A DNA stretch of 12,444 nt from Giesbergeria sp. Lineage in GTDB: Bacteria; Pseudomonadota; Gammaproteobacteria; Burkholderiales; Burkholderiaceae_C. The DNA lies in the NCBI GenBank assembly GCA_017998735.1, contig JAGOCN010000020.1, positions 1 through 12,444 on the forward strand. Reading direction: 5' to 3'. Positions within the stretch are counted from its first letter, which is position 1. Every line of letters starts with the position of its first letter. The position numbers were made by a program, and so were the translations under genes. This document shows, one piece after another, positions 1 through 5,974 of this stretch. Below the pieces are notes generated by a model. That model was not told the DNA's origin and made no database searches. It worked only from the letters and a program-made list of their open reading frames with translations.

Positions 1-1200
1 GGGCTGGGCGTTGCCGCTGCGCGCTGCGCCGGTGGCCGCTGCGCTGCTGCCGGCCTGCGCGGTGCGCGCTGCACCCCAACCGCTGCTGGAAGGCTGGCGC
101 AGCGCGTCGCCATACAGGTCCATCACCAGCCGCGCCACGTCTTGCAGCGCCTGGCGCAGCTGCGCGGCGTGCGCCGGGATGTCGGCAATGTCGCCCACTT
201 CCACCAGCTGGCCAATGCGCAGGGCGCGGCTGGAGAGGCGGTCGATCCAGGTCAGGCGGCTCAGGTCCATGCTGCAGGCGAACTGGTCGAGCGCGGTGGC
301 GGGCAGGTGGTGCGCCTCGTCCAGCACCAGCAGGCAGTTGTCCAGCTCGGGCAGCGTGCGTGCGCCCAGCGACGACAGCAGCAGGTCGTGGTTGGCGACG
401 ATGACCTGCGCGCCCACCAATGCCTTGCGCTGCTCGTAGTAGGTGCACTGGTGGAACACCGGGCAGTGCCGGCCGGTGCACGAGCTGCCCTCGGCCGCCA
501 CCGGGCTCCAGACTTCGGGCTCGGGCGGCACGTCCAGCGTGTCGCGGTCACCGGCCCAGTCGCCCTGGGCGAGCGCCTGCGCCATGCTGGCGTAGAACTG
601 CATGCGCGCCTCGGTCTCGTGGCGCGGGCGGGCAGCAGCGGCTTCTTCGGGGAACAGGTCGTCGTCCTCGCCATGCGCCTCGCCGGTGCCGGCCAGGCGC
701 TCCAGTTTCAGTTTGCAGACATAGCGCCCGCGCCCCTTGGCCAGCGCAAACTGGAACGGCTGTGGCAGCAGGGCTGCCAGCGCTGGCAGGTCCTTGTTCA
801 CCAGCTGCTCCTGCAGCGCCACGGTGGCGGTCGAGATCAGCACCCGCGTGCCGCGCGCCAGCGCCAGCGCAATCGCCGGCGCGCAGTACGCCAGCGACTT
901 GCCCACCCCGGTGCCGGCCTGGATGACGGCAATGGCGCGCACCGGCGGGCGTTCGGCCTGGCCTTCTTCGGGCTTGCCCAGTTCGGCCGTGCTGAAGGTG
1001 GCGGCCACCTGCTCGGCCATGCTGCGCTGGCCCGGCCGCGCTCTAAACCCCCCGGTGGCCTGCACCACCAGGTCAAAAGCCTGCAGAGCGGCCTGTGCCG
1101 CTTCGGACAAAGGCTTGATGGCGCTGGCAGAAACAGCAGAAACAGCAGGAGCGGCAGCAACAGAAGGGGACAGCGAGGAAGGCAAAAGCGGCATGGACAT
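1..1200 (-). CDS. dinG: ATP-dependent DNA helicase DinG, N-terminal part (3' end outside window)
   Basis: Superfamily 2, XPD/DinG-type 5'-3' helicase that unwinds DNA structures such as R-loops and D-loops. The frame is open from ATG 1200 to the window edge (400 codons; E. coli DinG has about 716). Visible: Walker A AGTGVGKS near residue 95-102, motif Ia region STATVALQEQL near 123-133, GRGRYVC near 157, a CTGRHCPVFHQC cluster near 241-252, VANHDLLL near 268, and the Walker B/DEAH box LVLDEAHHLP near 291-300. The Cys near 162 plus the three in the cluster are the four expected [4Fe-4S] ligands of the family. The first ~30 residues are Ser/Ala/Pro-rich and probably disordered. Two in-frame ATGs (1200 and 1194) lie six bases apart with no strong Shine-Dalgarno, so the exact start is open. 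DinG is preferred over YoaA because of the close match around the cluster and the DEAH box. It is divergent from the small gene at 1415. Confidence 0.88.
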   Translation of the reverse strand, partial: MSMPLLPSSLSPSVAAAPAVSAVSASAIKPLSEAAQAALQAFDLVVQATGGFRARPGQRSMAEQVAATFSTAELGKPEEGQAERPPVRAIAVIQAGTGVGKSLAYCAPAIALALARGTRVLISTATVALQEQLVNKDLPALAALLPQPFQFALAKGRGRYVCKLKLERLAGTGEAHGEDDDLFPEEAAAARPRHETEARMQFYASMAQALAQGDWAGDRDTLDVPPEPEVWSPVAAEGSSCTGRHCPVFHQCTYYEQRKALVGAQVIVANHDLLLSSLGARTLPELDNCLLVLDEAHHLPATALDQFACSMDLSRLTWIDRLSSRALRIGQLVEVGDIADIPAHAAQLRQALQDVARLVMDLYGDALRQPSSSGWGAARTAQAGSSAAATGAARSGNAQP

Positions 1201-1400
1201 GGAGACAGGGCGGTGGGCGCAAGTGTGGCATGCAGCCCTGCAAAGGGCAGGGCGCCTTGCCCAGACCCCCGGACTGGCGCGGCACACGCCTACAGCCGGG
1301 GCGGTGCGCGCCGCCTAGGATGGGAAGCAGCCACTGCGGTGCTGTTTCTCCATCCCGTTCCATCCCTTTCGACCCCACCCCTTCAGCCGTGCACTGCACC

Positions 1401-1406
1401 AAGGAG
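1401..1406 (+). promoter_or_regulatory. Shine-Dalgarno AAGGAG of the 135-aa gene
   Basis: AAGGAG lies 8 bases ahead of ATG 1415. This near-perfect site fixes the start and is a main reason for accepting this short reading frame as a gene. Confidence 0.75.
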
Positions 1407-1414
1407 CCCGCGCC

Positions 1415-1822
1415 ATGACCGCCCAGGACACCCTCTCCGCTTCCAGAACCGGCCCCCCTGCCGACCCGAACCCGCCAGCCCCACCGGTGCGCAGCGTGGA
1501 CACCACCACCCGCACGCCCGACCCCGATGCCCAGGACGCCAACACCGATGCCAGCCTGCACGAGCAGGCCGAAATGCCCAAATTGCCGCACGAGCGCGAC
1601 CAGTCGGTCGGCATGACCGATGGCAACCCCAGCCCGGCCATGCAGCAGGCCTACAAGGACGTGGAGCACGGTCTGGTGAACACCGATGCCGCCCGCGAAG
1701 CGCACAACGTCGGCCATGGCGAGCCGCTGCAGCCCAACGACCCGATCCAGCCCGGCAAACCCGTGCAGCCCGACCCGATGCAGCCCGGCACGCCGGGGCC
1801 GGTGGAGCCGGACCACATCTAG
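1415..1822 (+). CDS. Small acidic proline-rich hypothetical protein (135 aa)
   Basis: Function not recognised. The frame looks genuinely coding: nearly every third codon position is G or C, and AAGGAG (1401-1406) sits 8 bases before the ATG. The protein has no signal peptide, membrane segment or cysteine. Residues ~1-50 are rich in Pro, Thr and Asp. The central part (about 55-102) looks like the conserved core: LPHERDQS, then a stretch with QQAYKDVEHGLVNTD and AREAHNVGHGEP, probably helical. The last 30 residues are a Pro/Gln/Asp repeat built on QP-x-DP-x-QPG units. From memory, short proteins with a similar HERDQS ... QA..D...G.V.TD core occur in Burkholderiales and are unnamed; I cannot verify that here. 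It is divergent from dinG and convergent with the peroxidase gene, so it is probably transcribed alone. Confidence 0.8.
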   Translation: MTAQDTLSASRTGPPADPNPPAPPVRSVDTTTRTPDPDAQDANTDASLHEQAEMPKLPHERDQSVGMTDGNPSPAMQQAYKDVEHGLVNTDAAREAHNVGHGEPLQPNDPIQPGKPVQPDPMQPGTPGPVEPDHI

Positions 1823-1853
1823 GCCGCTGCCCGGCAAGACCACAGCCCAACTG

Positions 1854-1913
1854 TTTTGCTATTGAAACAGGAGCTGCTGGCGCAGTCTCCGCATGGGCTG
1901 GAGGCCGATTTCA
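1854..1913 (+). repeat. Dispersed intergenic repeat, copy 1
   Basis: Core AGCTGCTGGCGCA, then 8 bases, then ATGGGCTGGAGG followed by CCGATTT; preceded by TTTTGCTATT. The same architecture with the same 8-base spacer occurs at 3890-3943 (inverted) and 9918-9983. This copy lies between the convergent ends of the 135-aa gene and the peroxidase gene, and its internal inverted repeat is partly degraded. Confidence 0.7.
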
Positions 1914-1927
1914 GCAAGATTTTGCTG
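1912..1927. terminator. Short hairpin between convergent genes, possible weak terminator
   Basis: CAGCAA and TTGCTG form a perfect 6-bp stem with the 4-base loop GATT, immediately after repeat copy 1 and 18 bases from the peroxidase stop. There is no clear T-run on either side, so intrinsic termination is doubtful. Only its position between two converging genes favours the call. Confidence 0.2.
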
Positions 1928-1945
1928 TGAAGCGCCTTGCAGTTG

Positions 1946-3433
1946 TCAGTTGGACGCTGCCAGGCCTGCCTCCGGGTCGGCGATGGTCAGCAGGTCCACC
2001 ATGGAAAAGCGCTGGCCCTGGTGAGAAGGGTCGCAGGTGGGGAGCGTTGGCAGCCAGTCCGGGTCTTGCGACACAAAGGACTGCTTGTCGCCTTGCAGCA
2101 GCCCGATCAGCACTTCCGCTACGATGCGGCCCCCCACCTCGCCCAGGTGCTCGCCCGCAGCCCGCAGTTCGGCCTCCTTGAGGATGTAGTACCACAGCGG
2201 TGTGGCGCGGTCGAGGGCCAAAACCTTGAGTTCGGGCATGGCGGCCGGGTCGATCACATCGATCTTCATGGCCTGTGCCACCCGCTGGCCGGACGGCAGG
2301 GCAAAGGTCAGGTGGCGCAGCAGGTTGCGCTGCGCCAGTGACGAAGGGTTGGCGTGCGGTGATGGATTTGCCACCACGCTTGTGGGCAGAGAAAACAGCG
2401 CGGACGACAGCCGGGTGTCGATTTTCTTGTTGGGCCGGGCCTGGCCGTCGCCAAAATCGAAGAACGTGGGCCAGCCAACGAAGCGCCGTTTGGCGCGGCA
2501 ACCACCGCGCAGGTCGTCCGGGTCGTCCAGGTTGGCGCCGGGGTCGCCAAAGATCATTCCAATGAAGGGGTTGCCCCCGTTGCCGGTGAAATTTGCGCGG
2601 TACGAAGGCCGCACCTGGCTGTGGCCAAAACGGTAGGCCGCCACGGAAAACTCCACCGGAATGAAGGGCTCGTTGTTCCACTTGTAGAACTTGCGCCCCT
2701 TGTGCAACACGTCCGCCACCATCGCTTCGCCGCAGGTCAGGGGCAGAAACTCGTGCAACACGATCCATTGGTAATGCCAGCGCACCTGGCGCTGGGCTTC
2801 GCAAAAAAGCTCGCTTCCCACCAGACCGAGGGCCGACAGCCGGTCCACCACCGCGTTGTGAAACTTGACCAGCGCCAGGTGCAGCTGCGACACCACCAGG
2901 TTTTCATCGTTGCGCGGATCGCCGATCAGCGCGGTGCCTTGCGCGTTGCGTGGCAGGTCGTCCTTGGTGCCGCCGCTTTCCACCAGCAATTTGGCGGCCT
3001 TGTGCCTGTCGTACAGGTGCGGCGATGCGTCGGGGCCGCTGCCGTACACATTGTCCAGCGACAGCGCCGGCGTGCGAAAGTTGGCAATCTGCTCGGGATC
3101 GGCCTGGCGCTCCAGGCTGGAGGTGGGGTCGAAGGTGATGTCGTGGTCGATGAACTGCCCAAGAAACGTCATGCCGGCCGTCATCTTCGGGTTGTTGGCG
3201 TTGCCGGCGCTGAGCGCCAGGTTCGAGATCAGTTGCAGCGCACTGCCAGGCGGGTCCTGCGCATCCATCGGCCCGCCTGCCTTGCCCAGCTCCAGCAGCG
3301 CCTGCCGGACCGAGGGGTTGTCGGATGCGAACGGTGGCAAGGCACCGAACATGCGGCCGAATTTTCCGCTGTCGTGGTATTTCGACCGGGGCGGGACGAA
3401 ATCGGTGGTGAAGGTGGAACCGTGTCTGGCCAT
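1946..3433 (-). CDS. Animal-type haem peroxidase family protein (495 aa)
   Basis: Member of the peroxidase-cyclooxygenase (An_peroxidase) family, which uses H2O2 to oxidise halides or organic substrates. Signature residues match the myeloperoxidase pattern. Distal side GQFIDHD: Gln93, Asp96 (haem ester), His97 and Asp98 (Ca2+ ligand type). GDPRNDE: Arg174 and Glu177 (catalytic Arg and second haem ester Glu). Proximal RFGH: Arg268 and His271. A later LPSGQRVA motif near 379-386 is typical of bacterial members. No signal peptide, membrane helix or haemolysin-type Ca repeats are visible, so the protein appears cytoplasmic. The start is set by AAGGAG at 3440-3445. The frame stays open a further 68 codons upstream to 3637, but that part is Cys/Arg-rich, unlike the protein, and holds the Shine-Dalgarno. 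The physiological substrate is unknown. It stands alone on its transcript, 543 bases downstream of the hemerythrin gene. Confidence 0.9.
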   Translation of the reverse strand: MARHGSTFTTDFVPPRSKYHDSGKFGRMFGALPPFASDNPSVRQALLELGKAGGPMDAQDPPGSALQLISNLALSAGNANNPKMTAGMTFLGQFIDHDITFDPTSSLERQADPEQIANFRTPALSLDNVYGSGPDASPHLYDRHKAAKLLVESGGTKDDLPRNAQGTALIGDPRNDENLVVSQLHLALVKFHNAVVDRLSALGLVGSELFCEAQRQVRWHYQWIVLHEFLPLTCGEAMVADVLHKGRKFYKWNNEPFIPVEFSVAAYRFGHSQVRPSYRANFTGNGGNPFIGMIFGDPGANLDDPDDLRGGCRAKRRFVGWPTFFDFGDGQARPNKKIDTRLSSALFSLPTSVVANPSPHANPSSLAQRNLLRHLTFALPSGQRVAQAMKIDVIDPAAMPELKVLALDRATPLWYYILKEAELRAAGEHLGEVGGRIVAEVLIGLLQGDKQSFVSQDPDWLPTLPTCDPSHQGQRFSMVDLLTIADPEAGLAASN

Positions 3434-3439
3434 GGCTGT

Positions 3440-3445
3440 CTCCTT
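3440..3445 (-). promoter_or_regulatory. Shine-Dalgarno AAGGAG that fixes the peroxidase start
   Basis: On the minus strand AAGGAG is followed by ACAGCC and the ATG at 3433. This decides for MARHGSTF as the N terminus against the longer open frame reaching 3637. Confidence 0.75.
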
Positions 3446-3493
3446 GTGCGGTGGGTGTTTTGTTCTGCGTGCGCTTGAAGCAGCGCAACAGTG

Positions 3494-3522
3494 ATTTGGC
3501 GACCCGGCCTTGGCACGGTCAA
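3494..3522 (-). promoter_or_regulatory. Candidate sigma-70 promoter of the peroxidase gene
   Basis: Minus strand: TTGACC (-35, five of six consensus bases, 3517-3522), a 17-base spacer, then CCAAAT (weak -10, three of six, 3494-3499). It would give a leader of about 50 bases. The -10 is poor, so this is only a candidate. Confidence 0.25.
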
Positions 3523-3542
3523 ACCGGCTTTGTGACAGGAAA

Positions 3543-3561
3543 CCCTGCCTTGGCGGCAGGG
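3543..3561. repeat. Perfect 7-bp inverted repeat upstream of the peroxidase gene
   Basis: CCCTGCC, loop TTGGC, GGCAGGG. It lies about 110 bases before the peroxidase start, just upstream of the candidate -35, where an operator or a leader hairpin could act. No regulator family is recognisable from the motif. Confidence 0.45.
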
Positions 3562-3574
3562 CTTGCGGCTTTGT

Positions 3575-3609
3575 GCAAGGGCAAGGTGCGCCAAGCCCCT
3601 CGCCCTTGC
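3575..3609. repeat. Perfect 8-bp inverted repeat with 19-base spacer
   Basis: GCAAGGGC (3575-3582) and GCCCTTGC (3602-3609) flank a 19-base spacer. It is adjacent to the hairpin at 3543-3561, so two dyads sit within 70 bases upstream of the peroxidase gene. There is no T-run to suggest a terminator. Confidence 0.4.
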
Positions 3610-3889
3610 TGTAACTGCGCGACACACCCGTTTTCAAATTTCAGGGAAAAAGCGGTTTCGCCCCACTGGACAGAGTGTCAGTTGCCTTCTTGCTGCGTTT
3701 GGGAAAGGCAAAGGGGTGCTGGGTGAGGCAGGGCACGGCTGTTGCTGTTGCCATTGCCGCCTCAGATTGCAGCCAGCGAGTTCGGAAAACATCCATCGCC
3801 AAGGTGCAAGGACTTTGCAGGGCAGGCAGCGAAGCCAGTGGCATGCAAGCAAGCCGCACCTGCTGCAATTTCTCGGTCAAGAAAATTAC

Positions 3890-3943
3890 AAGCTTAATCG
3901 GGCTCCAGCCTTTACAGAGAATGCGCTGGCAGCTATCAAAAAA
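3890..3943 (-). repeat. Dispersed intergenic repeat, copy 2 (inverted)
   Basis: Read on the minus strand: TTTTTTGAT, then AGCTGCCAGCGCA, 8 bases, then AAAGGCTGGAG and CCCGATT. It has the same core and spacer as copies 1 and 3 but lacks the longer AT-rich lead-in. CCAGC and GCTGG can pair as a short stem. Its leading T-run doubles as the T-tract of the terminator after the hemerythrin gene. Confidence 0.7.
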
Positions 3944-3959
3944 GAAGCGCTGTTGCGCC
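3938..3959 (-). terminator. Probable rho-independent terminator of the nrdJ operon
   Basis: On the minus strand, 17 bases after the hemerythrin stop: GGCGC, loop AACA, GCGCT (four GC pairs plus a G-T pair), then TTCTTTTTT. The stem is short, but position and T-tract fit the end of the nrdJ-to-hemerythrin transcript. The T-tract is supplied by repeat copy 2. Confidence 0.5.
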
Positions 3960-3976
3960 AGAACGCCGTACCCGCC

Positions 3977-4633
3977 TCAGTCGGCCGCCCCGCGCCGCTG
4001 GCGCATCTCGCGCCCCATGTGCGCCAGCGCCTGGGCGTCCAGCAGCGTGCGGGCGGCCGGGTAGACCGTGTCTTCCTCGGTGCGGATGTGCGCGCCATAG
4101 CCTGCGGCAAAGTCCGTCAGCACCGCTTCATCGGCCGCGCTGAAGGCTGTTTGCCGGCCTTCGGCCAGTGCCAGCAGCAGCGCCCGGGCTGCCTGCCAGT
4201 TCTGCTCCATGCGCAGGTGGTCGGCCTGCAGCTGGCGCACCTGCGCCACCACGGTAGCGTCGCCGCGTGCCAGCAACAGCGGAAACACATGCAGTTCTTC
4301 GTCCTCGTGGTGCAGCGGCGCGGCCAGGTCAAAGTAGCGCAGCACATCGTGCGCCGCCTGGCGGGCCGTGTCATCGCAGGCGTGGTCTTGCAGGTAGGTG
4401 CAGAGGCGCGCCAGCAGGTCCAGGCTGCGCTCGACGCGCTCGTGGCAGGCTTCCAGCATTTCAAACGGCGTGTCAAAACCCACCGCCGGCGCGCCAAAGC
4501 CGGGCAGCGCCACGCTGCTGCTTCTGCTTCTGCTGCTGCTGCCACCGGCACCGGCACCGGCACCGGCACCGGCACTGGCGCTGTTGCCGGTGTTGCTGGG
4601 GCTATCGCTGCCGCTGTTGTGGCTGCCGCCCAT
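3977..4633 (-). CDS. Hemerythrin HHE-domain protein (218 aa)
   Basis: Four-helix-bundle hemerythrin/HHE cation-binding protein. A diiron site that binds O2, NO or peroxide species is the family role. Likely metal ligands in order: His64 (ACHERVE), His108/109 with Glu113 (HHEDEELHVFP), His139 with Glu143 (ADHLRME), and His182 with Glu186/187 (AHIRTEEDTVYP). The set looks complete. The domain starts near residue 55. Residues 1-45 are a Ser/Gly/Ala low-complexity tail encoded by hexamer and trinucleotide repeats. ATG 4633 is chosen because it lies 4 bases after the stop of the 135-aa gene, implying translational coupling. The longer open frame to 4816 only overlaps that gene. It is last in the nrdJ operon and followed by a probable terminator. 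A role in oxygen sensing, iron handling or stress protection is possible; the sequence does not decide. Confidence 0.85.
   Translation of the reverse strand: MGGSHNSGSDSPSNTGNSASAGAGAGAGAGGSSSRSRSSSVALPGFGAPAVGFDTPFEMLEACHERVERSLDLLARLCTYLQDHACDDTARQAAHDVLRYFDLAAPLHHEDEELHVFPLLLARGDATVVAQVRQLQADHLRMEQNWQAARALLLALAEGRQTAFSAADEAVLTDFAAGYGAHIRTEEDTVYPAARTLLDAQALAHMGREMRQRRGAAD
4543..4578 (-). repeat. Hexanucleotide microsatellite in the hemerythrin gene
   Basis: Five perfect CACCGG units (4543-4572) and one degenerate CACTGG. On the coding strand they read GCCGGT, giving an (Ala-Gly)n run at residues ~20-30. A CTG/CTT trinucleotide tract at about 4515-4542 abuts it and encodes the Ser/Arg run. 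Unit length is a multiple of three, so slippage would change tail length without breaking the frame. Confidence 0.85.
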
Positions 4634-4637
4634 GGCC

Positions 4638-5045
4638 TCAGCCCAGCTGCACCGGCTCGCCCTGCCGGTTGAAGGGGATGAAATTGCCGATCTGGCCGGC
4701 GCGGATGGCTTCCACCATGGCCTGCAAGGGTGCCTCGGCATCGGCGCTGGTGGGCGCGTGGTGGTGGGTGCCGGGCAGCGCGGCGGCAAACACCATGTCC
4801 CATTCGCCCTGGTCAAACTGCGCCGCCTCGTTCACCAGCGCGGCAAAGGAACCCAGCTCGTGCGGCGCCTTGTCCACGCACATGCGCGGCACCAGCGCCC
4901 CGCCGTGCCCGGCCTCGAAATCTGCGCGCTGCGCCGGCGTGGCGTCGTCGGGCAGCTCGGCCCCGGCAAAGACAAACAGCAGGCGCTGTGGCTCGGGTTG
5001 CGCGTGCGCGGCCTTCAGCAGGTCGTCAAAACTGGTGATTTCCAT
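4638..5045 (-). CDS. Uncharacterised nrdJ-operon protein (135 aa)
   Basis: Compact soluble protein with no signal peptide or membrane segment and one cysteine (Cys56). Landmarks: N-terminal helix FDDLLKAA (6-13), a hydrophobic strand RLLFVFAGAELPDD (21-34), LVPRMCVDK (51-59), a strand around WDMVFAAAL (82-90), and a conserved-looking end with ADAEAPLQAMVEAI and GNFIPFNRQGEPVQ. No catalytic or metal motif is apparent. From memory, similar short proteins in Comamonadaceae carry the database label 'ribonucleotide reductase subunit alpha'. It has none of the reductase motifs, so that label probably came from gene neighbourhood. GGAG at 5055-5058 sits 9 bases before the ATG. It lies 65 bases after the nitroreductase and 4 bases before the hemerythrin gene, so it is clearly in the same transcript as both. 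Confidence 0.82.
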   Translation of the reverse strand: MEITSFDDLLKAAHAQPEPQRLLFVFAGAELPDDATPAQRADFEAGHGGALVPRMCVDKAPHELGSFAALVNEAAQFDQGEWDMVFAAALPGTHHHAPTSADAEAPLQAMVEAIRAGQIGNFIPFNRQGEPVQLG

Positions 5046-5097
5046 GAAAACGTTCTCCAGGGTTCAAAAATTCAAAAAAAGGATGGGGGACATGCGG

Positions 5098-5123
5098 CAG
5101 GGCCAGACTTTTACTCTGCCCTG
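5098..5123 (-). other. Intercistronic hairpin with the nitroreductase stop codon in its loop
   Basis: CAGGGC-AGA pairs with TCT-GCCCTG (6 + 3 bp, one bulged base), loop of 7 bases containing part of the TAA stop of the nitroreductase gene. A T7 run (5074-5080 complement) follows about 17 bases further on, too far for a classical terminator. It could cause partial termination or stabilise the mRNA ends between the second and third genes of the operon. Confidence 0.4.
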
Positions 5124-5962
5124 GCGTCAGGGCAGGTTTTTGCGCCGGCGTCATCGTCAGGGCCTGCGTCGGCATTTGCGCTTGCGTTTGCGTTTGCGCC
5201 ATCTGCACCCAGCACCCTGAAATAGGCATTGCTCTCCGGCCGCTGGCGCGCCGGTTTGCGCGACAGCACCGTGCCCAGGTTGACAAAGCACACCGCATGT
5301 TCGCCCTCGCCCAAGCCAAAAAGCGCACGCAGCCCGGCGTCCTTGAGCGCCTTGCCGCTGGTCAGCGCCGAACCATGGCCCAGCGCCGTGGCCAGCAGCA
5401 GCATGCTTTGCAGCGCGCAGCCGGCCGACACCATGCGCTCGTTCAGGTCCACCTCGGGGTCGCCGCACAGGCCGTCCACCACCAAGAGCAGCAGCACCGG
5501 CGAGCGGTGCGCCTTTTCGCGCGCCTGCGCCACCTGGGCGGGCGAAGCTGTGGCGTCGCGCGCCAGCAGGGCCGCGGCAAAGGCATCGGCCAGGCACCCG
5601 CGTGCGGCCAGCGGCACCTGCACCAGCCGCCAGGGCAGCAGCTGGCCGTGGTCGGGCGCATGCGCGGCAGCGCCAACGATTTGCGCCAGCTCGGCAGCGT
5701 CCGGCCCCGGCGCGCCCAGGCGCTTGGGCAGGATGGTCTGGCGCGCCTGCAGCAGCGTGGTGGCCAGGCCGGCCCAGCTGCCGCTGCTGCCTTCGGGCAG
5801 GGCCGGCAACGCAGGCAGGCTGGCCAAAGGCAGCGGTGCCGCGCCGGTGCGCCGCGCCTCGGCCGTGCCTATGCCCACGCCCTTTGTCTGCGCAGCGCCT
5901 TGCGGGTTTGTGGTACCCGCCACCGGGCCGGGTTTTTCAGACCGCTTTTGCAGGCTTTCCAT
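5111..5962 (-). CDS. Nitroreductase family protein, YdjA-like (283 aa)
   Basis: FMN-dependent oxidoreductase of the minimal (YdjA-type) nitroreductase group, using NAD(P)H to reduce nitro compounds, quinones or other acceptors. Matches to that group: RQTILPKRL (74-82, phosphate-binding Arg region), HAPDHGQLLPW (101-111), NERMVSAGCALQSM (174-187), LTSGKALKD (200-208) and NLGT (228-231). The core spans ~65-250. Two non-conserved tails are added: an N-terminal Ala/Pro/Gly-rich ~65 residues and a C-terminal ~30-residue Asn/Ala/Asp tail partly encoded by TTTGCG repeats. YdjA has about 183 residues. ATG 5962 is the only good candidate, 12 bases after the nrdJ stop; the Shine-Dalgarno is weak, so coupling to nrdJ is likely. 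The related BluB enzyme (cobalamin lower-ligand synthesis) belongs to the same superfamily, but this protein resembles YdjA more. The true acceptor is unknown. Confidence 0.87.
   Translation of the reverse strand: MESLQKRSEKPGPVAGTTNPQGAAQTKGVGIGTAEARRTGAAPLPLASLPALPALPEGSSGSWAGLATTLLQARQTILPKRLGAPGPDAAELAQIVGAAAHAPDHGQLLPWRLVQVPLAARGCLADAFAAALLARDATASPAQVAQAREKAHRSPVLLLLVVDGLCGDPEVDLNERMVSAGCALQSMLLLATALGHGSALTSGKALKDAGLRALFGLGEGEHAVCFVNLGTVLSRKPARQRPESNAYFRVLGADGANANASANADAGPDDDAGAKTCPDARAE
5175..5198 (-). repeat. TTTGCG hexamer repeat at the nitroreductase 3' end
   Basis: Four units, three perfect TTTGCG and one CTTGCG, encoding the Asn-Ala-rich tail near residues 255-263. The tail lies beyond the conserved flavoprotein core, so its length is probably free to vary. 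Confidence 0.75.
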
Positions 5963-5974
5963 GGCTTTCGCCGC

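Larger units (their letters stand above)
3434..3976. other. Gene-free stretch between the hemerythrin and peroxidase genes (543 bp)
   Basis: No reading frame here has a ribosome-binding site, the local codon bias or a recognisable motif. It is visibly less GC-rich in parts. It holds a probable operon terminator (3938-3959), a repeat copy (3890-3943), two inverted repeats (3543-3561 and 3575-3609), and the leader and candidate promoter of the peroxidase gene. I see nothing recognisable between about 3620 and 3885. Confidence 0.6.

Noticed and set aside
142..2181. 679-codon plus-strand open frame across dinG and the 135-aa gene
   Set aside because: It runs antisense to the dinG motifs and out of frame through the 135-aa gene; composition is typical of a shadow frame.
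3434..3637. 68-codon N-terminal extension of the peroxidase
   Set aside because: A strong AAGGAG sits inside it, correctly spaced for ATG 3433, and the extension is Cys/Arg/Pro-rich and unlike any signal peptide.
4543..4578. Phase-variable on/off switch by the CACCGG tract
   Set aside because: The unit is six bases, so gain or loss keeps the reading frame; it could change tail length but not switch the gene off.
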